Shown here one piece after another: positions 33,501 through 42,362 of a DNA stretch of 64,000 bases. The notes under the pieces are model-generated. The model ran no database searches. It was not told where the DNA came from and was given only the letters and a program-made list of their open reading frames with translations. How positions within the stretch are numbered: the stretch's first letter is position 1; the number at the start of each line of letters is the position of its first letter. The position numbers and the translations under genes are program-made. The DNA lies in the NCBI GenBank assembly GCA_031763025.1, contig JASSKH010000021.1:4278001-4342000 (forward strand), read 5' to 3'. The stretch comes from Macrocystis pyrifera (taxonomy: Eukaryota; Sar; Phaeophyceae; Laminariales; Laminariaceae).

Positions 33501-36500
33501 CCGATACATCACCCAGGTGATCGTTCTTCCTGGAGCGCTGGTGTCTCCGCTGGCATACGCGCCTCTTGCTCGAACGATGGCTCGTAACGGGTACCCGTCG
33601 TTTTTACTGCCCTTCGATTTCAACCTCGGTGAGGCTTCCATTTTTTGTACCATTATTCATTGGATGCTGTATTGAACTCACGACCTTGGATTTGTTTACC
33701 TCAGGCCTTCTATTGTTCGCTTTGATTAGAATGAATCATGTGTTTTTTTTGCGTTGTCGCCCCTGATTTTAATCTAGGGTGGGACTCTCAAAAGGCAGCC
33801 ATATATATGTAAATACGCATCCCATCGGGTGGGACTTAGCTCCCGCCGCGATCTCCGAAGATGAATTGTAGCTACACAAAATCACGCTAATCCGAACAGT
33901 CAGACTAATCGGACGTTTGGCGCGACTATGACCAACCGACAGCTCACCACTTGTTCGAGGAAAAATGGTTGGCACGCCCTGTGTACAAAGAGACGTATGG
34001 AACCGACCCTAGCCCCTAAGCCAACTGGATCCCCCAATCAACCAACCATTGTTTAGCGCTCGTAGTAGTCCCTTTGTCTCGTGCACAGTGTATTTCAACC
34101 TTTTTGTCGAATAGTAGCAGGGCCTTCTCAACATTGTTCAAAACGTTTGTAACCCCTATGGTAGGACGCGATGTCTACGAGTAGTACACACGTCGGTCAG
34201 GTAGATCAACTGCAGACAAATAAACTACAGATACCTCATGTACAGATGGTTCATCTACAGATAGATCATCTAGATCCTAACCTACCGTTGTGAGACGTTG
34301 TGCAGGATCTGCATAGTACAGATCCCAACCCAGGAAACATGTCGTACTCTGCGTAGACCATGCGAATTAGTTCGGCTCTCCCACCCGGCAACGTGAGCTG
34401 GATCGGATAGATCAGGGATCTATCGACCTGATCTGCCCCGGAAGATCTAGATCGTCAAGTGGGGAACCGATTATCTGCCCGATATACGAGCGCGCAGCAG
34501 TAAGGGTAGGACCATGCTGCGCCCGTGCCGTACGACTCCTTACATCAACCATTGCAACCGATTTTAGCAACCCCTCACCCAATCAGTGGCCGATTGGCCG
34601 TATTTATCGTCTTCTTTTTTTCCCCTCGTAGCGACAGCTTAACTATTTGTTTCAAAATCGGTGGTTGTATCCCCGTATTCCCGGCGTTTGTGCGCCTCCG
34701 CAGCAAACATGTGGGTGGGAACGGATCATGCATCTCTATAAATTAAAACGCTTGAACTGGACAATGCGGAGCGGCGGTAAACATCTCCGCTTTCCCGCCT
34801 TTTGCACGCCTCCGCAGCAAACTTTGGGTGGGAACAGATCTGAGCGTGCATCTAACGCCTTACCGCCTTAACGCTTTAGCGAATTAGTTCGAAGCGGCGG
34901 TTGCATCCCCGCCATCCCGGGTTTTGCTCGCCTCCGCACCAAACTTCGGGTAGGAACGGATTGGAGCGTGTGTCCAACGTCTAACCGCCGTAACTAGTTC
35001 ACGAAACCGACGGCTACATCCCCGTATTTCAGACTTGTGCACGCCTCTGTAGCAAACTTTGGGTGGGAACGGATTGAAGCGTGCGTCTAACGTCCACCCG
35101 CTTCAACAGTTTTTATCTATTTACTGAGAAACGGCGGTTACATCCCCATTTTCCCGGTTTTGGCACGCCTCCGTGGCAGCCTTTGGGTGGGAACGGATTG
35201 GAGCGTGCATCTAGCGTCAAACCGATTTAATTCTTTAATTAACTAACTAGCTCAAAGCGGCGGTTACATCCCCGTTTCCCCGATTTTAGCACGCCTCTGC
35301 AGCAAACTCTCGATGGAAAACGGATTTGCTCATGCATCTAACGTCTAACCTCTGTGACTAATTAACTCAGGCGACAGTTACGTCTCCGTCTTCCCGCCCA
35401 ATGCACGCCCCCGCAGCTAACTTTGGGTGGAAACGGATCGGAGCGTGCCTCTAATATTAACGCTTTTACTGAATAGTCCAGAGCGGCGGTTACATTCCCG
35501 TTTTCTCGGTTTCCTCACGCCCTCGCAACAAACTTCGGGTGGGAACAGATTGGAGCGTGCATCTGACGTTGAAACGCTATAATAAATTGAATAAAGCGAC
35601 GGTTACATCTCCGCCTTCCCGACCTATGCACGCCTCCGTAGCAAGCTTAACTTTGGGTGGGAACGGATTGGAACGTGCTAAGTTTGACTCATTAACTAAT
35701 TAGTTCAAAGCGACAGTTATGTCCCCGTTTTCCCCCCCGTTTTTTTGCACGCCTCTGCAGCAAACTTTGGGTAGAAACAAATTTGAGCGTGCATCTAACG
35801 TTTGGCGGCTGAGACTCATTAAGTCAAGCGGCGACTACTTCTCCGTCTTTCCGACCACTACACGCCTCCGCAACAAACATTGAGTGGGAACGGATCGGAG
35901 CGTGCATGTAACTTTAACGCTTTAACTAATTGGTTCAAAGAGGCGGTTACACCCCCCCGTTTTTTCACGCCTCCGCACCAAATTTTTGGTGGGGGTGGAT
36001 TGGAGCGTGCATCTAACATCTAACCCCTGTAACTAGTTAATTAAAGCGACAGTTACATCCCTGTCTTCCCGGCCCTATGCACGCCTCCGCAGTAATTTGT
36101 TAGGTGGGAACGGGTTGGAGCGTGGGTCTAACGTCTTACTGCTTAAAACAAACAAGTTCAAGGGGCGGTTACAGCCTAGTTTTCCTGTTTTTTTGTCCGC
36201 CTCCGCAGCAAACTTTGGGTGGGAACGGATCGGAGATATCATGGAGCACTCCCTGCCTGAAGACGAAAGCTTCCCGGTTTCGCCGACCAAGTGGGTGCTC
36301 ATGGGGCACTCTATGGGCACGGTTGCCGTTGAAAAGGTGGGTAACCTTTGTGAGGCGGTGATGGGGGTGGGGGTTGGGGATAGGGGTGCGGGTGGCTGCG
36401 CGGGGGCGCTGAATTAGTTCGGTCTTGAGAGGGGGGTACTTGTTTGCAGTGTTATTGACTTATAACGGCCGCGATTTGAAGGAAGCGATGTGGGATGGGG

Positions 36501-39500
36501 TGGGGTAGGGTGGGGCGTGATCCTTGATATGGTTTCCTCGCCTTTAGATGTGCTTCCTATGAAAACAAAACTAGCCGCATCTTGTGTGGTGGTGATGGTG
36601 GTGATGGTGCTGCTGCTATGGTGGTGGTGGTGCTGCTGCTACTACCGGTGACGCTGCTGCTGCCCACGCTTTCTGCTGCCATTGCCGCTACCACAACTGC
36701 TACTGCCCGTGCTACCGCTGCCGCTTGACCCAACAAAACAGTTTTACACGAAGAGCCCGGAACGCGTGGACGGCGTAATATACTTGGGCAGCGGCAACAG
36801 GATCGGAGACGCCTTAGCGGGCATCGAAAATCTCCCAGCGCTGATCATACGAGGCTCCCGGGACCCCTCCTGCCCAGAGGAGGTGCAGTTCGCGACGCCA
36901 CTTAAGAGATTGAAAACTACTGTAGGAAATGTTGAAATGTTTGGCTAGATCGTGCGCGAAGAGGCCGTAAGGCCGGTAGCTCAGTAGGTAACACCTTCAC
37001 AGTGCATGCTGTAGCGGCGCCATACTGTATATGTTCGTTTCGTTTCGTTTCGTGGTAACATCGGACTTGCGAGAACTTCCACCAACTGATAGCCCTTTAA
37101 AACATGGGCGCAGTTCTGAAGCGAGTAAAACCATATCAGTACGCGCCTTGGTTATTACGAGCGAGTGACGGATGCGAGTTTCTAATTTTGACGGCGCGAA
37201 GCACATGGGGGCCCCTGTCGAGTTACCTGAAGCCTCCGCCGAACGCTGTATGTAGCGCCCCCTAAAGCCACAGACAAAATGCTGGCTATATAGCACTACC
37301 CACCCGCCTATTTGAGCCACGTGACAAAAAGTAGGCCAGTCAGTGGGTGGGTGGGTCGTGCTACATAATTAGCACCAAAATTCACACCGTAAATTGGATG
37401 GGTTGGGTTAGGTTGTTTTTCATTGTTTATTTATGCATACCTTCTGCCAGCGCACACGAGTCAACATCATTTGCAAGTACGCTGATGCACGAGTTCCTAG
37501 CGCCAACTATACTATATGTATTTCGCCGCCGTGTGCGTGCGTGTGTCCCCGCGGAATGAAAACAGGCGCTGGAGCAGTCGATATCGAAAATGCCGATTGG
37601 CCTCGAAACCGTCGTGGCGGAAGGAGGGAACCACAGGGGCTTCGCGTCTTACTCCTGGCAACCGCTTGACTGGGAGGTGAACAACGGGGAGGGGGGGGGG
37701 GGGGGGGGGTCGATGTGTCCTGTTCTATAGGGAGGGGGGGGGAGGGGGCGACGAGTTTTTATATCGAGGGAGGGTCTATGTGTGCTATTGTATGCAGCGG
37801 GGGGGTTCGATGCATGTTTGTGTGTCACTACATGCCGATAGAAGGCGATACGTCTCGCGTTTTAGCGGCAATGCTTATTATATACCATGCCCCCCTCCCC
37901 TCCCCTATACTATATACCTGGTATATATAGGTTGGGTTGGCGTCGGTTGGCGACGACGCTGTAAAACACGCCTCTCACTGCGTGAGCTAGACAGCCAGGG
38001 TACCGTTTTTTTTTTTTTTGGTGGTTACCACGGCTGGCGGTCAAGTTAGATCATTTTTATGCGGGGAGAACCTTCCCTCCGCACAAGGGGGATGATCGTA
38101 TCACGTAGTGAGTATATAGTGAGGCACCCACGAGGCAGTTACATAGTAAACCCATTGCTGTCTCTGGAAGTGGCCATACACTACAAATTAATTCAATTCA
38201 TTGATGCTGTCATCCATATGCAAGAAAATCCGCCTCTAAAGCGGTTCTTAGTAGGATGCAGCTCACCCTTCATGCGACTCGCCCAACACCTCACGGCGCT
38301 TCGCGCTTGGTGCAAGCAATGTCTGCCTGGTCGGTGAAAACCCGACATGCTCCGTCCCGGCATTGTAGGGATGCGACGGTCTATGGCCATACGACTACGG
38401 GCATGCATGAGAATGAGTACACCCCCCCCCCCCCCCCCCTATGGTCATACAACTGCGGCCATGCATGAGATCGAGTACCCCCCCCCCCCCCCCCACCCAT
38501 TGTTGTCTCTGGCAATAGCCACACCAAAAAATAAATCAATTCATTGACGCTGTCATCTGTATGCAAGAAATTCCGCCTCAAAAGCGGTTTTCAGTAGGAT
38601 TCAACTCACCCTTCATGCTACTCGCCCAACACATCACGGCGCTTCGCGCTTGGTGTAAGCAATGCCTGCCTGGTCGGTGAAAACCCGACTTGCTCCGTTC
38701 CGGCATTGTAGGGATGAGAGGGTCTATGGCCAGACGACTACGGCCACGCATGATATTGAGTACACCCGCCCCCCCCTCCCGCCCCCCTTCTCTGTGTTGA
38801 GTTATATGTGTGGAAGAACGTGACGGGAGTCGAGAAGTTCCCTTTTTGCGCATGTGTCGATATTCAGCGTCCCTTGCGCTTGGTGTGGTGCGGTGTGTGC
38901 TCTAGGCAGCAGCAGTGTATGGCCAACGAGTGTATACCAGAATAAGCAGAGCAAGCATTTGTGCAAGCTTACGAACAAAGCCACGGGAGGACCAGGCGAG
39001 AGCAAAAGGCGATTACAAAGCACAGCGAAAGCTGTCGATGTAGTAGCTGCAGTAGTAGTGCAAGCGTACAAGTGGAAGCCCATAGAGAGATGCCACCCAG
39101 TGGTATGTGGGTCCGGCGCGGGGCGCTGAGGACAATTGGTGTGTGTCGAAGAAAACCGAAAGAAGCCTTGACGAAAGAAGGAAAGGCCTTGTAGAGTGCA
39201 GTAGTGCTCTCTCAGCAGTGCCTGTTGCCGGAGTAATGCCGGTATTTTAGACTGGCACAGTCAGTAGATTTTCATTTCTATGCTGAAACCGGTATATTCC
39301 CCAATCCGGAGTAGTGCCGGCTGCCGCAGTAGTGCCGGTTTTTCGGGGTGATGCATACCGTCACTACCGAGGGACCACTATTGCGGGGGACCATAGTAAT
39401 AGGACCAAATATTGTTAGTAAAAATAGGTAAATATATGGTATTTTGTGTGTACGGTAGGTCTTGTTTAATGTGGTCCCCCGCAATACCGTACATCAAGTG

Positions 39501-40953
39501 CTGGTCTGTTGAGACCGGTGAGTGGTGGAACATTTGAGGAGTGAGAGTCCCTGTCGGTGGGGCTTTGATCGTCGAAGCTTGCACAAATCCTGGAACGTTT
39601 TACTTCAAGTTGTACTGAATTATCTGCAAAGACCCTCCCACGTGTGTGTGTGTGTGTTCTTCACATTAAACCGTTCTTCTACTCGTCGACATCCAGCAAG
39701 CCCAGTGTCCGTGCTGATTCTTCACCCTAGAAAGATACGAGCTCTGTGGTCACAGACTACGACACAGAGATAACACACCGTAATGCATTAATAGCCTACG
39801 CAATACCATGCCTTCGCACTAGGTGCGGCCGACACAACATACATACATACGCCAGCAACCAAAATACACCATAAAGAAAGAGAAGCAACGAAAAAAAACC
39901 AAACCGAAAAAGAACAAGAAAAAGAAAAAGAAAAGGAGAAGAATCCCAAATAAATAAATAAAATGGGAAGCCAAAGCTCAGACACATACATACTTACCCC
40001 GAGCATGAGCCAAAAGGGACGTGCAAGGGGAAAGATACGAGAAGGAAAAAGGGGACTATGCATCCCGGTGAACACTTAACTAAGTAAAAAGAGCAATAGT
40101 GAGTGGGCCAAAATACGCTCGTCACCCACCCACTATGTAGTACTTCTTTCATAAGGATAAGAAGGGAAAAAAATCAAAATGCATACCGAACGGCCGCAGC
40201 AGTTGGCGGTACGAGTAGCAAAGAAACGTCCAACCTATTAGTCGGCCTGGTACCTTGCTACCCTATCTGCGGTCTCTCTGCTACTCTCTTCTACCGCGGT
40301 TTCCCTTCTACTCCTCCTGTTCCCCCCCCTGCCCCTATACACTTGTACGCACATACAAGTACGCGTTTCTTCGAAGTGGTCTGTAAAAACGTACCACTCT
40401 GGTCGGAAATATAAGGATCGCTTATACCTTAATATGAAGACCAAGCGATCCTCATATGTTTGTCCTCCGTGGTAGGCATCAAGCATGCATAGCTTCAGTG
40501 GTCCAGAACGCGCATAAGTATATGTACGCGATCCTAGGCTCGTCCTAGCTCAGTACGTTGTCCTCGTGTTATATATGTATTCTCTCTCGTAGACAACAAC
40601 AAAAAACTGCAATCAGTATGTAGAATGACTCATGCAACTCTGTCAAATCACGGACGATACATTCAAGCTTCGACCACCATCACAGCACGCTATTCATTAC
40701 TGCGAGTTTGCCTATTTGTACCAGGTGCCTCGTAGTGCTGTATGTATACACATATGCTATACAGCCGCGGTGGTAGAACGCTTCTCTTCGAGCTATGATA
40801 CCTGCCAATCCGATACTCTACTCCGTTCTTCGCCTTCGCCTTGGTTGCTGCCCCCGCCACCATGTTTGACAGGCGACCATCACTCAGCAGGAGCAGCGGC
40901 ACATCGTGGTGGAACGTGTCATCGATTTCATCGAGCGCAGAGTCGCCGCATAG
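30388..40953 (+). CDS. Alpha/beta-hydrolase-fold protein, 7 exons seen, 5' end uncertain
   Basis: Serine-hydrolase-fold protein resembling the bacterial Abhydrolase_5-type group; the substrate is unknown. Exons are 30388-30594, 32097-32183, 33517-33628, 36209-36336, 36742-36882, 37566-37676 and 40873-40953, all GT-AG and all phase-consistent. Counting from the ATG at 30391, the product is 287 residues. In order it shows FVEFKPPEGP, the glycine turn PGALVSPLAYAPLA (from about 102), PFDFNLA, the nucleophile elbow GHSMG (Ser169), the acid strand IIRGSRDPSCP (Asp218), the histidine motif EGGNHRGFASY (His247) and a C-terminal helix QQEQRHIVVERVIDFIERR before TAG. The triad and strand order are seen directly; catalysis is inferred. 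The first 68 residues are not recognised, and an upstream exon may supply the true start, since 30387 also looks like a 3' splice site. It converges with the CenH3 gene. Confidence 0.86.
30595..32096 (+). other. Hydrolase intron 1 with GGTGCGATGC and 31.2-31.8 kb repeats
   Basis: About 30614-30960 is a degenerate array based on GGTGCGATGCGGTGC. About 31230-31790 holds three related copies of a block containing CCTAGAACATTCCGAGAA, with short GGTAGGGTTAGGG motifs in the later two. No exon was recognised here. Confidence 0.7.
32097..32183 (+). CDS. Hydrolase exon 2
   Basis: 87 nt in phase 0, between TAGCAG and GGG|GTGAGT. It encodes VVDRGSFVEFKPPEGP and a basic stretch ending RARTG, corresponding to the early beta-strand region before the VIVLPGALV turn of exon 3. 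Confidence 0.82.
32184..33516 (+). other. Hydrolase intron 2 with poly-C run and headless SINE
   Basis: Contains a C run of about 18 at 32262-32280 and unassigned AT-rich sequence. A headless copy of the tRNA-headed SINE body (about 33220-33388, minus orientation) lies close to the 3' end. Confidence 0.7.
33220..33388 (-). mobile_element. Headless SINE body
   Basis: Same body as the tRNA-derived SINE but it stops at the CCCACTGCT point with no tRNA head. It carries a ~14-bp insertion (ACCAGGCATGAAAT) relative to the others. Confidence 0.8.
33517..33628 (+). CDS. Hydrolase exon 3 (PGALVSPLAYAPLA)
   Basis: Lies between CACCCAG and CTCG|GTGAGG. It encodes VIVLPGALVSPLAYAPLART through FDFNL plus one base. 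That base joins the CA opening exon 4 to give Ala, producing the family-typical FNLA. This exact phase match is the strongest evidence for the chain. Confidence 0.92.
33629..34689 (+). other. Hydrolase intron 3, proximal part
   Basis: Unassigned sequence up to about 34190, then a fragment of the GATC satellite (34195-34480) leading into the minisatellite. No exon was recognised. Confidence 0.5.
34690..36235 (+). repeat. ~115-bp minisatellite of 14 copies built from a 3' splice site (hydrolase intron 3/exon 4)
   Basis: Units recur at about 34700, 34811, 34932, 35045, 35169, 35294, 35407, 35521, 35633, 35751, 35864, 35968, 36082 and 36201, measured at the CCTCCGCAG-like block. Each has a CTAAC-type motif, a pyrimidine-rich stretch, CCTCCGCAG and then CAAACTTTGGGTGGGAACGG. 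The last unit is the real acceptor and start of exon 4. Several copies have lost the AG. Confidence 0.9.
36209..36336 (+). CDS. Hydrolase exon 4 (nucleophile elbow GHSMG)
   Basis: The acceptor is CGCCTCCGCAG and the donor AAG|GTGGGT. It encodes NFGWERIGDIMEHS then TKWVLMGHSMGTVAVEK; Ser169 of GHSMG is the predicted nucleophile. The acceptor and the first ~27 nt of the exon are the last copy of the 34.69-36.2 kb minisatellite. Confidence 0.93.
36742..36882 (+). CDS. Hydrolase exon 5 (catalytic Asp)
   Basis: Runs from ACAAAACAG to GAG|GTGCAG. It encodes FYTKSPERVDGVIYLGSG through LPALIIRGSRDPSCPEE. Asp218 in RGSRD fits the acid of the triad. Reading through the donor would give an unrelated tail that soon stops, so splicing is preferred. 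Confidence 0.9.
36960..37010 (+). other. tRNA-like box A fragment
   Basis: GCCGGTAGCTCAGTAGGTAA resembles a tRNA D-arm, but no matching box B or cloverleaf follows. It is probably a decayed tRNA or SINE head inside hydrolase intron 5. Confidence 0.3.
37566..37676 (+). CDS. Hydrolase exon 6 (catalytic His)
   Basis: Runs from GAAAACAG to GAG|GTGAAC. It encodes ALEQSISKMPIGLETVVAEG then GNHRGFASYSWQPLDWE; His247 fits the triad histidine. About 10 bases after the donor lies a G run of roughly 20 bases. Confidence 0.9.
37928..38795 (+). mobile_element. Cluster of three C-tailed SINE-like copies
   Basis: A full copy (37928-38439, C tail at 38422-38439) is followed by a tail-only fragment (38440-38493) and a 5'-truncated copy (38500-38795). 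All end GAGTAC plus C's. Confidence 0.85.
39380..39485. mobile_element. ~105-bp palindromic MITE, family M (variant ends)
   Basis: Ends ATTGCGGGGGACCATAGTAA and its complement, with the inner motif GTTAGTAAAAATAGG. It sits in the right end of another TIR element (39200-39385). Confidence 0.8.
39640..40346 (-). mobile_element. 5'-truncated LINE 3' end with (AC)n tail
   Basis: Inverted copy of the sequence at about 61270-62003 (shares GGCCGCAGCAGTTGGCGGTA and ATGCCTTCGCACTAGGTGCG). On its own strand it ends TTAATGTGAAGAACACACAC. Confidence 0.8.
40873..40953 (+). CDS. Hydrolase exon 7 (C-terminal helix, stop)
   Basis: Acceptor GTTTGACAG, stop TAG at 40951-40953. Encodes ATITQQEQRHIVVERVIDFI and ERRVAA. 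Joined to exon 6 it reads PLDWE-ATITQQEQ, aligning with the GDGEATISREEQ-type ending usual in this hydrolase group. It lies 3.2 kb from exon 6, across an intron packed with SINE, LINE and MITE copies. Confidence 0.85.
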   Translation, partial: ATITQQEQRHIVVERVIDFIERRVAA

Positions 40954-41204
40954 ATAGATAGGCATACAGCAGTGCAGGCCTACGAACAAGCAATAAAATA
41001 CTATAAGAACATCTCCGTTCCATGTTTTGGGAGGACGCTAATACTACAAGACATGTCTCAGAACTGCAGTCCGATTCTGGGGACAATCCGCTCGAAGTCA
41101 AAGTATAGTTTGTCCCCAAAAAAACGGGACTGCCAAAACGGGACTGCAGACTAGAAGGGTTGAGAGATTGTCCTCAGCGATGAGCTTCACAAGATCGCGC
41201 GCGT
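40954..41204. other. Hydrolase 3' flank with GGACTGC palindrome element
   Basis: Downstream of the TAG. About 41078-41150 contains AACTGCAGTCC...GGGGACAA and its inverse, one member of a small palindromic family also at 41349-41445 and around the GGGTC element at 54.1-55.0 kb. Confidence 0.6.
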
Positions 41205-41311
41205 ATTACGGGGGACCATAGTAAATGGGACCAAATTTTGTTGGTAAAAATAGGAAAACATACAGGTTTTTGTGTGTACCGCAGGTGCTATTTATTATGG
41301 TCTTCCGTAAT
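41205..41311. mobile_element. Family M palindromic MITE
   Basis: ATTACGGGGGACCATAGTAA at the left; the right end is slightly degraded (TCTTCCGTAAT). Confidence 0.8.
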
Positions 41312-41348
41312 GGTAGCACCAGGTAGTCTATGCTTAAGGTTGCTTAAG

Positions 41349-41445
41349 GTTGCTTAACCCTCTCACGACCGCAGTCCCGTTTTGGGGACAAAAATCTCGA
41401 ACGCGAGGTACTTTGTCCCCAAAGCAGGACTGCGGTCCCAGACGG
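41349..41445. mobile_element. Palindromic MITE, GGACTGC family
   Basis: Arms CGCAGTCCCGTTTTGGGGAC and GTCCCCAAAGCAGGACTGCG around a ~25-bp loop. Confidence 0.7.
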
Positions 41446-41571
41446 CGGGGTGGGTGAATGGGGTTGGGACGCGTGCTCTCACGGGGGGGCATGGTAATCA
41501 GGACCCATTACATGCACAACAACCATTATAATACAGTATTTCCACTCAGAAACATTTGGTCCTGATTACTA

Positions 41572-41677
41572 CTACGGGGGACCATAGTAAATAGGACCTA
41601 CGGTACACACCAACACCTATATATTTACCTTTTTTTACTAACAATATTTGGTCCTATTAACTATGGTCCCCCGTAAT
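41572..41677. mobile_element. Family M palindromic MITE (inverted orientation)
   Basis: CTACGGGGGACCATAGTAAA to GGTCCCCCGTAAT. A diverged relative (about 41484-41570) lies immediately to its left. Confidence 0.8.
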
Positions 41678-42256
41678 ACGTACTGTACGTTCCCCCGTAA
41701 CATGATAGGGGTTCATGGTAGCCTTTTTTGGTGCAGATTCATATTTCTGAGAGCCGGGGCTTCCCGACTGAGAAACTACAGTAGCTACCCAACATCGCTG
41801 GGGAAAATATTTTTTGTTTTCATTATTTTTGCCATAAATCCCTTAAAGACATGGGATTTTGATTGTTCGCCTAGTTAAACGTTTCGGTTTTTCTCGAGAC
41901 TAGGTTCTGGGCGGGGTTACGAGCTCCGCACTTGAGGAGCTTCAGATATAGCGTTGTTGATAGTGCACATCTAATTATCGTAGGATGCCTTCTGGTTGGG
42001 TTGGTCCTCGTTCGAGAAGGGAGCTCCATACTCCAGTGCCTGCAGTAGTACTACTGTAACACCCGAAACTGGCTTTTGAGAAGATGGGTACCTGATAAAT
42101 TAGTATTCCGTTTGCCACCTGACAGTGCAGCTCTTACTCCAATCGTACCATCCATCTATAAAAGGGTAACCAGAATCCAATGACTTAAGGCGTGGAAGTT
42201 AGGTGCTGTCAAGCTGGCCTGAATACGTGAAAGAACTATGTACTGTAGGTACATAC

Positions 42257-42362
42257 TACGGGGGTCCATAGTTAACGGGACCAAATTTTGTTAGTAAAAA
42301 TTGGCAAATATATAGGTTTATATGTACATCATAGGTCCTGTTAACTATGGACCCCCGTAATA
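42257..42362. mobile_element. Family M palindromic MITE, subtype GGGGGTCC
   Basis: Ends TACGGGGGTCCATAGTTAA and its complement GGACCCCCGTAAT. The ACC to TCC change is present on both arms. Confidence 0.8.

Larger units (their letters stand above)
37677..40872 (+). other. Hydrolase intron 6 (3.2 kb of mobile elements)
   Basis: Holds a G run (about 37691-37709), C-tailed SINE-like copies (37928-38795), a partial TIR element (about 39200-39385) with a ~105-bp palindromic MITE in its right end (39380-39485), and an antisense LINE 3' end (39640-40346). A ~60-bp hairpin element containing ATAAGGATCGCTT lies near 40410-40465. Confidence 0.75.

Noticed and set aside
36883..36948. Read-through of hydrolase exon 5 past 36882
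   Set aside because: The read-through tail does not match the family and stops quickly. Splicing at GAG|GTGCAG to 37566 restores the histidine motif.
36960..37010. tRNA gene
   Set aside because: A box A-like stretch without a box B or closable cloverleaf.
38854..39129. Plus ORF first taken as the last hydrolase exon (helical STAKAVDVVAAVVV)
   Set aside because: The exon at 40873-40953 matches the family C terminus far better, has a good acceptor and correct phase, and supplies the stop.
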